Shown here: in pieces, positions 1-9,384 of the stretch
How the letters are laid out: every line of letters starts with the position of its first letter
How positions within the stretch are numbered: the first letter of the stretch is position 1
DNA from: Pleomorphomonas koreensis DSM 23070
GTDB lineage: Bacteria; Pseudomonadota; Alphaproteobacteria; Rhizobiales; Pleomorphomonadaceae
Assembly (NCBI RefSeq): GCF_000425185.1
Contig: NZ_AULH01000015.1
Location: 94,134-158,133, forward strand
Reading direction: 5' to 3'
Length of the DNA: 64,000 nt
Notes under the pieces: model-generated
What the model was told of the DNA's origin: nothing
Seen by the model: the letters and a program-made list of their open reading frames with translations, nothing else
The model's database searches: none
Made by a program: the position numbers and the translations under genes

Positions 1-1125
1 GCGCTCGCCACGGTGGCCGACGCCACCGACGTCGCCGCGGCGCTCGACGGCTTCAACCCGCCGACCGACGGCTTCCGTCGCCTGAAGGCCATGCTGGCCG
101 AGGTCCGCGCCTCCAAGGAGAAGGACGCGCCGGCGCCCGAGCCGGTGGAGTTGTCGAAATCGCTGAAGCCCGGCATGAGCGATATCGGCGTGCCGGCCCT
201 GCGCACGCGGCTCGGCGTTGCCGCGCCGGAGGCGGAGGCCGATCCCGAGGTCTACGATACGGCGCTGGTCACCGCCGTCGAGGCTTTCCAGAAGGACAAC
301 GGCCTCTCCGCCGACGGCGTCGTCGGCAGCCGCACGCTGGCCATGCTGAACGGCGCCCATCGCGACGTCGAGGGCGACATCATCGCCAACATGGAAATGT
401 GGCGCTGGATGCCGCGCAACCTCAGCCAGGACTACGTCTTCGTCAACATTCCCGAGTTCAAGGTGCGGGTCATCCGCCACGGCCAACAGGTGCACGAGGC
501 GCGTGTGGTGGTCGGCAAGACCACCAACCAGACGCCGGTGTTCAGTGGCGAGATGCAGTATCTCGTCGTCAATCCCTATTGGCACGTGCCGGAATCGATC
601 AAGATCAAGGAGATGCTGCCGGCCATCCAGGCCGATCCGGCCGGCTACTTCGCCCGCCACGGCTACGAGGTGACCTGGGACGGCCAGTTGATCGACCCCA
701 CCCGCGTCATCTGGGACGAAAACGCGGTGAAGGCGGTCGGCATCCGCCAGGTGCCCGGCGAGGCCAACGCCCTCGGCAACATCAAGTTCATGTTCCCGAA
801 CCAGCACGCCGTCTACCTGCACGACACGCCGCTCAGGAGCCTGTTCAACCGCGACGTCCGCGCCTTCAGCCACGGCTGCGTGCGCGTCGACGACCCCATG
901 GCCTTCGCCAACGCGGTGCTGGAGGGCGACCCGGAGTGGACGGTGCCCAAGCTGCAGGCGATGTTCGGCGGCAACGAGCGGCGGGTGGATATCGCCACCC
1001 ATCTCAAGGTGCACCTCGCCTATTTCACCGCCTTCGTCGACGACGCCGGCAAGCTGCAGATCCGCGACGACATCTACGGCCACGTCCAGGCGATCAAGAA
1101 GGCGCTCGGCATGTCGCAGGTCTGA
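1..1125 (+). CDS. L,D-transpeptidase (YkuD domain, YcbB-like), 5' end missing
   Basis: Periplasmic peptidoglycan cross-linking enzyme that makes 3-3 bonds between stem peptides, or a close relative. The frame is open to the left edge, so the true start and any signal peptide lie outside; a GTG at 13 is the first start codon visible. Counting from it, residues 1-50 look like the end of a scaffold domain, about 55-113 form a peptidoglycan-binding domain (AFQKDNGLSADGVVG), and about 140-300 are the YkuD catalytic domain with the signature SHGCVRV, catalytic Cys near residue 289. YcbB-type enzymes run to about 550-600 residues, so perhaps a third is missing. It is followed by a strong terminator and then another cell-wall gene. 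Confidence 0.93.
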   Translation, partial: ALATVADATDVAAALDGFNPPTDGFRRLKAMLAEVRASKEKDAPAPEPVELSKSLKPGMSDIGVPALRTRLGVAAPEAEADPEVYDTALVTAVEAFQKDNGLSADGVVGSRTLAMLNGAHRDVEGDIIANMEMWRWMPRNLSQDYVFVNIPEFKVRVIRHGQQVHEARVVVGKTTNQTPVFSGEMQYLVVNPYWHVPESIKIKEMLPAIQADPAGYFARHGYEVTWDGQLIDPTRVIWDENAVKAVGIRQVPGEANALGNIKFMFPNQHAVYLHDTPLRSLFNRDVRAFSHGCVRVDDPMAFANAVLEGDPEWTVPKLQAMFGGNERRVDIATHLKVHLAYFTAFVDDAGKLQIRDDIYGHVQAIKKALGMSQV

Positions 1126-1157
1126 GGCGGCCATCCCACCATCGCCCTGGCGATGAT

Positions 1158-1187
1158 GCCCGGCTCCCCTGGAGAGCCGGGCGTTTT
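1158..1187 (+). terminator. Rho-independent terminator after the L,D-transpeptidase
   Basis: A 9-bp perfect stem (GCCCGGCTC with GAGCCGGGC, 7-nt loop) followed by GTTTT, 33 bases after the stop codon. The rest of the 1126-1443 gap should hold the promoter of the next gene; I recognise no clear promoter in it. Confidence 0.8.
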
Positions 1188-1443
1188 GGCATGTCTGCCA
1201 TGCAAGAAACTACCCACTTGGCCTTTCGGCCGGTCGCGGCTATTGTACGCCCCGTGAAAAGGGGACGCTTCCGATCACAGGAACCGAAGCCGGCGGCCGC
1301 CGATCCGCGACCATGGCCGTACGGTAAACCGTTGCTTAATTCTCTCCGCCAATAATCCGAACCGGCTGGAGACGATAGCAATCGGACGAAGACGCGTGAA
1401 CACCCGGACAACGATCACCACGGCAGGCAGAGGAATCGCTTCG

Positions 1444-3180
1444 ATGAAGGCAGCCAGGGCTTTCGGCGCAAAGGTGGGCGTCTCCCCGTCCCATCGCGCC
1501 CTCGCCGTCGGCCGTGCCGCGCTCGGCACGTTCGTCGGCGCCGCGGCGGCGCTGGCGATCCTCGCCTCGGCGGCGGCCGCCGCCGACAACCGCACCCTCG
1601 ACCTCTACAACGTCCACACCAAGGAACGGCTGACCATCACCTTCAAGAAGGACGGCCGGTTCATTCCCGCCGCCCTTGGTGAACTCAACCGCTTCCTGCG
1701 CGACTGGCGCCGCAACGAGGCGACGCGCATGGACCCGCGCCTGTTCGACACGGTGTGGGAGCTTTATCAGAAGTCCGGCTCGCGCCAGCCGATCCACGTG
1801 GTCTGTGGCTACCGGTCGCTGGCCACCAACAACGCGTTGCGGTCCCGTTCGTCGGCCGTCGCCAAGCACAGCCAGCACACGCTCGGCCGGGCGATGGACA
1901 TGAACATTCCCGACGTATCCGTCGACAAGCTGCGGCTGATCGCCGTGCAGATGCAGAACGGTGGCGTCGGCTGGTATCCGTCGGCCAACAGCCCCTTCGT
2001 GCACATCGACGTCGGCTCGGTGCGCGCCTGGCCGCGCCTCAGCCGCACCCAGCTGGTCGGCCTGTTCCCGGACGGCAAGACCGCCCACATCCCGACCGAC
2101 GGCAAGCCGCTGCCCGGCTACCAGCAGGCGCTCGCCGAACTGCAGCGCGACAAGGGCGCCGCGCCGGTCGCCATGGCCTCGGCCGCGCCGACCACCGGCA
2201 AGTCCGGCAAGGGCGGCGGCCTCCTGGCCATGCTGTTCTCCAACGACGAGGAAGACAGCGCCGAGGAGATCGGTGCGGCCGGCAGCGGCGAGGATGCTCC
2301 GGCCGTGGCCGTCAAGCCGGCTCCGGCCGCTCCGAAGGTCGCTCCTCCGGTCGCCGTGGCCGCCGCCCCGCCGGCTGCCGTGGCGCCGCCGCCGGCGCCG
2401 GTGCTGACCGCCGCCTTCGCGCCGCGTCCGGCCGCCGCGCCCGAACGGCCGGTGACCAGCCTTGCCGAGGCAACGCTGCCGGCCGGCCTCGAGCCGGTCG
2501 TCGTGCCGAAGCTCACCGGCGCCGACCGCCTGGCCATGGACAACGTGCCGCTGCCGCAGGCCAAGCCCTCGGAGATCGCCGGCGGCACCGTCGAACTGGC
2601 CATGCTGTCAGACCCGGTGATGCTGCCGCCCGACAAGCCGCCGGCTCCGGTCGAGGCGCCGCTGCCGCCGGTCGCCGCCCGTCAGGATGCCATCGCTGCC
2701 CAGCTGGCTTTGGCCGAGGTGGCCCAGGAGGAGGCGCCCACTCCGGCCGCCCTGTCCTTTGCCGCGCCGGCCGACATGCCGCTGCCGCCGGCCGCCGCGC
2801 GATCCGCCCAGCAGATGGCCGCCCTCGTTCCGGCCGTCCGCAAGGCCGCGCCGCCGACGCCGACCTCCGAGCTGTCCCGGCCGCTGATCGACGGCGGCAA
2901 GAGCGACATGTTCGGCAATCTCGAACTGCCGGAGATCGCCTCCGAGGACGGCCCGCTGCTGCTCGACGGCGGCCAGTCCGTCTACTGGGGCCGCTTCCGG
3001 ACGCTGATCCATCCCGACCAGTTGCACCTCGCGGCGCTGTTCGAGGCGCCGGTCCGGGTGGAGGGCAGCGCCTTCTCCGCCCAGCCCTACGGCGCCCTGG
3101 TATCGACGCGCTTCGCCGGCCCGGTGACGGCGCCGACCGAGATCATCGACTTCACGCCGCGCCAGCTCGCCATGCGCTGA
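1444..3180 (+). CDS. DUF882 / YcbK-like M15-family peptidoglycan protein with long Pro/Ala-rich tail
   Basis: Exported protein with a D,D-carboxypeptidase-like (peptidase M15, DUF882) domain. From the ATG at 1444 there is an N-terminal export segment ending in an Ala-rich stretch. The M15 metal site is visible as H145-x6-D152 (HTLGRAMD) and H187 (FVHIDVG). After about residue 230 follows some 300 residues of low-complexity Pro/Ala/Val sequence, then a conserved-looking C-terminal part of about 80 residues. Typical DUF882 proteins are shorter, so the tail is the unusual part. The GTG at 1396 is a longer alternative; AGAGGA 8-9 bases before 1444 favours the shorter start. Role in wall remodelling is inferred from family and neighbour. 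Confidence 0.88.
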   Translation: MKAARAFGAKVGVSPSHRALAVGRAALGTFVGAAAALAILASAAAAADNRTLDLYNVHTKERLTITFKKDGRFIPAALGELNRFLRDWRRNEATRMDPRLFDTVWELYQKSGSRQPIHVVCGYRSLATNNALRSRSSAVAKHSQHTLGRAMDMNIPDVSVDKLRLIAVQMQNGGVGWYPSANSPFVHIDVGSVRAWPRLSRTQLVGLFPDGKTAHIPTDGKPLPGYQQALAELQRDKGAAPVAMASAAPTTGKSGKGGGLLAMLFSNDEEDSAEEIGAAGSGEDAPAVAVKPAPAAPKVAPPVAVAAAPPAAVAPPPAPVLTAAFAPRPAAAPERPVTSLAEATLPAGLEPVVVPKLTGADRLAMDNVPLPQAKPSEIAGGTVELAMLSDPVMLPPDKPPAPVEAPLPPVAARQDAIAAQLALAEVAQEEAPTPAALSFAAPADMPLPPAAARSAQQMAALVPAVRKAAPPTPTSELSRPLIDGGKSDMFGNLELPEIASEDGPLLLDGGQSVYWGRFRTLIHPDQLHLAALFEAPVRVEGSAFSAQPYGALVSTRFAGPVTAPTEIIDFTPRQLAMR

Positions 3181-3202
3181 GGATCGGCGTGACGAAACGA
3201 GA

Positions 3203-3227
3203 AACGCCGGCCCAAGGGGCCGGCGTT
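3203..3227. terminator. Bidirectional terminator between convergent genes
   Basis: An 11-bp perfect stem (AACGCCGGCCC, loop AAG) lies between the DUF882 gene and the convergent phosphatase gene. The plus side continues GTTGTCGTC and the minus side TTTCTCGTTTC, so it can serve both. Confidence 0.65.
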
Positions 3228-3258
3228 GTCGTCTCAAGGCCGGCGGCGCGGCGCGCTT

Positions 3259-4050
3259 TCACTCGACGATCGCCGCCTCGCCATTGAAGACGCGCAACAC
3301 CGTGAGACGGCCGGTGGCGAAGGCGCCGGTGTCGATGCCGATGCGCCCTGCCGCGAACACCGGCTCCTTGCCGGGCGTGTGGCCGTGCACCACGGTGACG
3401 CCGAGCCCGTTCGGCTGGCTGACGAAAGGTTCGCGGATCCACATCAGGTCGTCCTCGGCCTGCTCGTCGAGCGGCACGCCGGGGCGGACGCCGGCATGCA
3501 CGAACAGCACGTCGCCGAAGCGCACCGCCGCCGGCAGGCGGCGCAGCAACTTGACATGCGCCTCGGGCACGACGTCGCGCAGCGCCTCTCCGAGGCCGGC
3601 GAGGCCGTTGCCGCGGCGGGCAAGGCGCAGCATGTCGACGCCATAGGATTCGAGCGTCTCCTCGCCGCCGAACTCCAGCCAGCCGGGATTGGCCTGGGGA
3701 TCGTCGAGGAAGGCGAGGAAGGTCTCGTCGTGGTTGCCGCAAAGCGACAGGCGCTCGAAACCGGCTGGCGGAGCGCCGGTCAGGTGGTCGAGCACGTCCG
3801 CCGACTGCGGCCCGCGGTCGACGAGGTCGCCGAGGCAGAGAATGATCCGGCGCGTCGCCGGCAGGCGGGCGGCATCGGCGACGATCCGCCGCTCGGCCGC
3901 CTTCAGCTCGGCAAGGCAGCCGTGCACGTCACCGATGGCATAGACGACGGTATCCTCGGGATCGATGACGAGGCGGTCGCGACCGACCGGCGGCGGAGCC
4001 GGTTCCGATTTCCTGCCAAGACCGAAAAACGATCGAACCGCTGTGATCAA
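3259..4050 (-). CDS. Calcineurin-like metallophosphatase (PrpA/ApaH-like serine/threonine phosphatase family)
   Basis: Predicted cytoplasmic phosphoesterase with a two-metal site; the substrate is unknown. All PPP-family motifs are present in order: GDVHG, GDLVDRGP, GNHDE, then a mid-protein His in LFVHAG and VHGHTP near the C-terminus. This fits the bacterial PrpA/ApaH-like group, and 263 residues is normal for it. I chose the TTG at 4050 because GAGAGGA lies about 9 bases upstream and the protein then begins directly before the conserved core; the frame also stays open to an ATG at 4149, whose extra 33 residues look non-homologous. Monocistronic, convergent with the DUF882 gene. Confidence 0.85.
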   Translation of the reverse strand: MITAVRSFFGLGRKSEPAPPPVGRDRLVIDPEDTVVYAIGDVHGCLAELKAAERRIVADAARLPATRRIILCLGDLVDRGPQSADVLDHLTGAPPAGFERLSLCGNHDETFLAFLDDPQANPGWLEFGGEETLESYGVDMLRLARRGNGLAGLGEALRDVVPEAHVKLLRRLPAAVRFGDVLFVHAGVRPGVPLDEQAEDDLMWIREPFVSQPNGLGVTVVHGHTPGKEPVFAAGRIGIDTGAFATGRLTVLRVFNGEAAIVE

Positions 4051-4269
4051 CGCCAGGCTTCCTCTCGCAGGCCGACGAACGGCCCGCTCCGTATGATGGC
4101 TACCACCGAATTGCCTTGTCCTTACGTATTTATCCGGTCTAGGTTCCACAAGGTCCAGCGGTTTCTACCTGGCGAAGGTGAATTTGCGCGAGACGGTTAA
4201 GGTGGTTCGCGCTAGAGAGGTGGCCGGCTGCCGCCGCGCCTGACAATGGCCTGGGATGGAGTGTTGGGG

Positions 4270-4938
4270 ATGTTGTCGCTGAAGCTGTCCGCGCCCGTCA
4301 TCGGCCTGTTCTCGGCCGGCCTGCTCGCGCTCGGGCTCTACGGCATGAGCATCGAGTCCAGGCCCTTCCTCAGCACCACCGGCACCGCCGCCGACCGGCT
4401 GGCGGCGGCGACGGACGACTCGGATGTCCCGTTCCTCACCAGCAAGCGGGCGCTCAGCGTCTACGACCTCGACTGCCGCACACTTGCCTTTGGTCAGATT
4501 GCCGACACCATTCCCGCCGAGGACCGTCCGCGTCTCGACCAGGCCTGCTTCGAGCGCGCCCGCTCGCTGCTGGCGGTGGCGCCGGGCAACGCCCGCCTAT
4601 GGCTGACCTTTGCCCAGTTCGCCGCCCGGCAGGCTGGTGCGCGCGATCTCGTCTTCCACGCCATCGCGCGCAGCCGGGCGCTCGGCCCCTGGCAATACGC
4701 CTTCGCCATCGACCGGATCAGGCTGATCGACACCCTGCCCGACGCGCCGCCGGACATCCAGGCGATCATCGATGCCGACATCGAGACGCTGGGCGCCAGT
4801 TGGCGCGGCCGCGAGGCCCTGGCCGAGCGTTACGTCGCCATGCCCGAGCAGCGGGAGCGGATCACGGCAGCCATCGAGAAGCTGCCGCAGATCCAGCAGC
4901 GGCAATTCCTGAGCCGCGTCCGGCGCGCTTTTCAGTAG
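4270..4938 (+). CDS. Hypothetical single-pass membrane protein
   Basis: I do not recognise a family. From the ATG at 4270 (GGAG 8 bases upstream) the 222-residue protein has one hydrophobic segment at about residues 7-25 and then a soluble, Ala/Arg-rich helical part, presumably periplasmic. Around residues 85-150 the spacing of small and aromatic residues (ARLWLTFAQFAARQ) resembles a tetratricopeptide-like helical hairpin, as in anchored assembly proteins, but no full TPR consensus can be defined. An ATG at 4246 in the same frame has no ribosome-binding site. It ends 10 bases before the stop of the convergent DUF2927 gene. Confidence 0.7.
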   Translation: MLSLKLSAPVIGLFSAGLLALGLYGMSIESRPFLSTTGTAADRLAAATDDSDVPFLTSKRALSVYDLDCRTLAFGQIADTIPAEDRPRLDQACFERARSLLAVAPGNARLWLTFAQFAARQAGARDLVFHAIARSRALGPWQYAFAIDRIRLIDTLPDAPPDIQAIIDADIETLGASWRGREALAERYVAMPEQRERITAAIEKLPQIQQRQFLSRVRRAFQ

Positions 4939-4948
4939 CGGCCAGGCG

Positions 4949-5689
4949 TCAGCGCACCACCCGCCGAACGTCGGCCAGCACCCGCGGCAGCAGCGGATCG
5001 ACCTCGTTGCGGGTCATGCCCGGCCGGATGCGCCGGTCGTAGAGCATCGACACCACCGCCCGGTCGAAGGGCATGAAGCGATCGTGCCGCGAGCTGTCGT
5101 TGAACACCGAGGCATAGAGCGCCGCGTTGTCGTTCATCGGGCCGAGGCCCTGCAGGATTTCCTCGACCATGCAGCGGCGGAACAGGCTGTCGCCCTCGTC
5201 GGAGACGATCACCGCCGTTGAGCGGACGATGCCGAGCGAGCCCGGATAGACGCGCACCAGGCACTGGCCGGGCGCCGCGCCATGCGTCGAGCCGATCACG
5301 TCGGAGCGAACGGTGGCGACATAATCGGCGCGGTCGACGACGTAGACGGTGAAATTGGCATTGTCGCGCGGCCCGGCCATGCGGATGTCGAGCCCCTGCA
5401 CCAGGCGCGGCAGACGGGCGACGAAGCCGGCGATCTCCCGCTGCCGGTCCTTGTCGGCGAGGTTGACCACCTTGATGCGCACCGGGCCGGTGAATTTCTT
5501 GACGCCACGCCCCGCCAGCTCGCCGCCGTATTCGACGCCGAATACCGTCTTCTGGAAGCCGTCCATCAGTTCGTTGTCAGAGAAGCCGGCGATGCTCTCG
5601 GCCCGGACCGGAGCGAGAAGAAAACCGCCAAACGCCACCAACGCAGCCGCTAACAGCAGCAGCCGCGACATCGTCCACAAAGCCGTCAT
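4949..5689 (-). CDS. DUF2927 domain-containing exported protein
   Basis: Exported protein of unknown function from the alphaproteobacterial DUF2927 family. The N-terminus is a clear signal peptide (hydrophobic core around residues 8-27, ending PVRAES). The family hallmark is the segment MVEEILQGLGPMNDN in the middle of the protein, resembling the active-site helix region of some metallopeptidases but without an obvious HExxH. The start at 5689 is set by GAGG 5 bases upstream; two codons further out an ATG at 5695 overlaps that site. It is divergent from ruvB across a roughly 260-bp region that contains a long inverted repeat. Confidence 0.83.
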   Translation of the reverse strand: MTALWTMSRLLLLAAALVAFGGFLLAPVRAESIAGFSDNELMDGFQKTVFGVEYGGELAGRGVKKFTGPVRIKVVNLADKDRQREIAGFVARLPRLVQGLDIRMAGPRDNANFTVYVVDRADYVATVRSDVIGSTHGAAPGQCLVRVYPGSLGIVRSTAVIVSDEGDSLFRRCMVEEILQGLGPMNDNAALYASVFNDSSRHDRFMPFDRAVVSMLYDRRIRPGMTRNEVDPLLPRVLADVRRVVR

Positions 5690-5792
5690 GACCACCTCGC
5701 CGTGAGGAATAGAAATGCCTGGCCCCCGCGTGAAAGAATTAACCGGTCGTTACCGCCGGTCAATGCGGACGATCACGCGGACGTGAGTTAAT

Positions 5793-5823
5793 TGTGATCA
5801 TTGACGACCAACAAATGATCACA
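5793..5823. promoter_or_regulatory. 31-bp perfect inverted repeat, candidate operator
   Basis: TGTGATCATT (5793-5802) and AATGATCACA (5814-5823) are exact reverse complements, separated by 11 bp, so the arm centres lie 21 bp or two helical turns apart. Each arm contains the palindrome TGATCA. It sits in the AT-richer divergent region between the DUF2927 gene and ruvB. The cognate regulator is unknown; it does not match the alphaproteobacterial LexA site (GAAC-N7-GAAC). Confidence 0.5.
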
Positions 5824-5952
5824 TTCCCCATGCTTCGGCGGTGGTCGTCGCCGGCCGTTTCCCGTCATGCTTGGCAATGGCGCCCCTTTCGTGCAAAACG
5901 AAAGGCGAACGGATGGCGCCGGGCGCGCCGAGTCGGAGATGATCGGACCACC

Positions 5953-6999
<1,047 letters not shown>

Positions 7000-7000
7000 G

Positions 7001-7522
7001 ATGAGCCGCGCCCTCGTCATCATCGACGTCCAGGCCAACCTGTTCGACGAGCCGCGCGCCGACCGGATCGGTGAGGTGGCCACAATCCTCGAACGCAAGG
7101 CCGCCGAGGCGCGGGCCGCCGGCGCGCCGGTGATCTTCGTCCAGCACGAGGAGGCGGGCTGCGAATGGGAGCGCGGCACGCCCGGCTGGGAATTCCACCC
7201 CTCGCTCAGCCCGAAGCCCGGCGACACCGTCGTCGCCAAATCCTTCTGCGACGGCTTCCGGGATACCGACCTCGCCGCCGTGCTCCAGCGGCTCGGCGTC
7301 GATGGCATCGTGGTCGGCGGCTACGCGTCCGACTTCTGCGTTGACACCACCATCCGCGCCGCCGCCTCGCGCGGCATTCCCGCCACGGTCATCGCCGACG
7401 GCCATACCACCTCGAGCCGGCCGCATCTCCCGGCCGCCGACGTGGTGCGCCACCACACCTGGGTGTGGTCGCGATTCGACGCGCTGGTGTCGGTCGCTCA
7501 TGCCGAGGATATCGTGTTTTGA
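7001..7522 (+). CDS. Isochorismatase-family cysteine hydrolase
   Basis: Cytoplasmic cysteine hydrolase of the isochorismatase/nicotinamidase superfamily; the substrate (an amide or vinyl ether) cannot be told from sequence. The catalytic triad is visible as D9 (IIDVQ), K80 (VVAKSFCDGF) and C113 (GYASDFCVDTT), with the cis-peptide region VGGYASDF before the Cys. At 173 residues it is normal for the family. It begins one base after the ruvB stop and its stop overlaps the start of ybgC (TTGA), so it looks translationally coupled on both sides. An unrelated metabolic enzyme inside the ruvB-ybgC junction is unusual. Confidence 0.9.
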   Translation: MSRALVIIDVQANLFDEPRADRIGEVATILERKAAEARAAGAPVIFVQHEEAGCEWERGTPGWEFHPSLSPKPGDTVVAKSFCDGFRDTDLAAVLQRLGVDGIVVGGYASDFCVDTTIRAAASRGIPATVIADGHTTSSRPHLPAADVVRHHTWVWSRFDALVSVAHAEDIVF

Positions 7523-7929
7523 CCATCCACCACCTCGCCGTCCGCGTCTACTTCGAGGATACCGACGCCGGCGGCATCCTCTACCACGGCAGCCACATGC
7601 GTTTCTTCGAGCGCGGCCGCACCGAGTTCCTGCGCGACCTCGGCATCAGCCAGAGCGCCAGCGCCGACCGCACCTCGCCGGAGGCGCTGCTGTTCGTGGT
7701 GCGCAAGTTCACGATCGAATACTTCAGGCCCGGCCTGCTCGACGATCTCCTGACGGTGGAGACCGAGATCGCCGCCATCACCGGCCCCCGCTTCAACGTC
7801 GCCCAGCGCCTGAGGCGCGGCGAGGAACTGCTCGCTTCGGCCGACGTCGAGGTGGTGGCGATCGGCGGCAACGGCCGGCCGCGCCGCCTGCCGGCCGACA
7901 TGGCCACGCGCATCGCGGCGGCGTCCTGA
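7519..7929 (+). CDS. ybgC: Tol-Pal-associated acyl-CoA thioesterase YbgC
   Basis: Hot-dog fold acyl-CoA thioesterase of the 4-hydroxybenzoyl-CoA thioesterase group, regularly found at the head of tol-pal operons and linked to phospholipid handling at the inner membrane. The catalytic Asp is D16 in EDTDAGGILYH. The only start that matches the family N-terminus is a TTG at 7519 whose last bases form the upstream stop codon (TTGA overlap), with GAGGA 9 bases before it. With this start it is 136 residues, normal for YbgC. The frame is open upstream to 7465 but those residues are antisense-type filler within the previous gene. Confidence 0.93.
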   Translation: MTIHHLAVRVYFEDTDAGGILYHGSHMRFFERGRTEFLRDLGISQSASADRTSPEALLFVVRKFTIEYFRPGLLDDLLTVETEIAAITGPRFNVAQRLRRGEELLASADVEVVAIGGNGRPRRLPADMATRIAAAS

Positions 7930-8193
7930 AAGCGGCCGCTCCGTTAAACTCTTCCTTAACCATACCATAGGATGACAGGACAGGGACGCCGGTGCCTGTG
8001 GCGCCAAAACGCGTCCCGGCGGCAGAGGGGCGAAATCCCTCGGTTTTCCTGACCGTCAAGTCCCGTTTTCGCCAAATTTGGGCGGCATGTGGAGCCCTGG
8101 GGATACCCGGAACGCCGCCACAGCCCGCCCCGGCCGAAGCGGGCTCGCGCCAGGAAAAACGTCGCCCCATCCTGAGGACAACGGAATACGCCC

Positions 8194-8907
8194 ATGAATG
8201 CGGTCGAACTGACCCAGAACGCGCTTGCAGCTCCGGCCGTCGAGGTGTCCGTCTGGGCGCTGTTCTGGCAGGCGAGCTTCGTCGTCAAGGCGGTGATGCT
8301 CGGCCTGCTCGCGGCGTCCATATGGTGCTGGGCGATCATCGTCGACAAGATCATCGCCTACAATCGTGCTCGCCGGTCGATGGACCGCTTCGAGAAGGTG
8401 TTCTGGTCCGGCCAGTCGCTGGAGGAGCTGTACCGTTCGCTGACCGCCCGCTCCAACGAGGGGCTCGCCGCCATCTTCGTCGCCGCCATGCGCGAATGGA
8501 AGCGCAGCCACGAGGCCGGCCGCGTCTCCTTCCAGGGCATCACCGACCGCATCGGCAAGGTGATCGACGTCACCATCTCCCGCGAGATGGAGCGCCTTGA
8601 GGCCCGCCTGATCTTCCTCGCCACCGTCGGCTCGGCCGGCCCGTTCATCGGCCTGTTCGGCACCGTCTGGGGCATCATGAGTTCGTTCCAGGCGATCGCC
8701 ACCTCCAAGAACACCTCGCTCGTCGTGGTGGCGCCGGCCATCTCGGAAGCGCTGCTCGCCACCGCCATGGGTCTCGCCGCCGCCATTCCGGCGGTGCTCG
8801 CCTACAACAAACTCTCCGCCGATGCCGCCAAGCTCGGCTCGCGCATGGATGGCTTCGCCGACGAGTTCGCCGCCATCCTGTCGCGCCAGATCGACGACAG
8901 GAGCTGA
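8194..8907 (+). CDS. tolQ: Tol-Pal system proton channel protein TolQ
   Basis: Inner-membrane ion-channel subunit that, with TolR, uses the proton motive force to energise TolA during outer-membrane constriction at division. It has the TolQ/ExbB layout: one transmembrane segment near residues 22-43, a cytoplasmic loop of about 90 residues, then two more near 135-160 and 175-200. The conserved segment [14 protein letters not shown] is present. 237 residues is normal. A gap of about 260 bp separates it from ybgC, so tolQ may have its own promoter, though I cannot point to one with confidence. Three bases separate it from tolR. Confidence 0.96.
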   Translation: MNAVELTQNALAAPAVEVSVWALFWQASFVVKAVMLGLLAASIWCWAIIVDKIIAYNRARRSMDRFEKVFWSGQSLEELYRSLTARSNEGLAAIFVAAMREWKRSHEAGRVSFQGITDRIGKVIDVTISREMERLEARLIFLATVGSAGPFIGLFGTVWGIMSSFQAIATSKNTSLVVVAPAISEALLATAMGLAAAIPAVLAYNKLSADAAKLGSRMDGFADEFAAILSRQIDDRS

Positions 8908-8910
8908 GCC

Positions 8911-9381
8911 ATGGGCATGGGTGTCGCAGGAGGAGCCTCGCAGGGCAGCCGGCGCCGCCGGCGGCGCCACGCCAGCGGCGTGATGAGCGAGATCAACGTG
9001 ACGCCGATGGTCGACGTCATGCTGGTGCTGCTCATTATCTTCATGGTGGCGGCGCCGCTGATGACCGTCGGCGTGCCGATCGACCTGCCGCAGACCGCCG
9101 CCAAGCCGATGGAAGGCCAGACCGACCCGATCAACATCTCGGTCGACGCCACCGGCAAGGTGTTCATCCAGGACAGCGAAATCACCCTCGAAGAACTGGT
9201 GCCCAAGCTGATGGCCGTCGCCAAGAACGGCGTCGAGGACCGCATCTACGTGCGCGGCGACAAGTCCGCCGACTACGGCACGGTGATGCGCGTCATGGCC
9301 CGCATCTCGGCCGCCGGCTTCAAGAAGATCGGTCTCATCACGCAAGAGGAACAGGGGACGGCCGCGGCGCCGTCCGGCTGA
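8911..9381 (+). CDS. tolR: Tol-Pal system protein TolR (ExbD/TolR family)
   Basis: Inner-membrane partner of TolQ with one N-terminal transmembrane helix and a periplasmic domain. The helix contains the essential protonatable Asp in [12 protein letters not shown], preceded by the conserved SEINVTP. The N-terminus has a run of Arg residues (SRRRRRR), consistent with a cytoplasmic, positive-inside end. At 156 residues it is normal. It lies three bases from both tolQ and tolA, the arrangement expected for stoichiometric translation of the complex. Confidence 0.96.
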   Translation: MGMGVAGGASQGSRRRRRRHASGVMSEINVTPMVDVMLVLLIIFMVAAPLMTVGVPIDLPQTAAKPMEGQTDPINISVDATGKVFIQDSEITLEELVPKLMAVAKNGVEDRIYVRGDKSADYGTVMRVMARISAAGFKKIGLITQEEQGTAAAPSG

Positions 9382-9384
9382 TAC

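Noticed and set aside
1755..3287. A 510-codon frame overlapping the DUF882 gene in another frame.
   Set aside because: Arg/Gly/Ala-rich out-of-frame reading; the DUF882 frame contains the M15 motifs.
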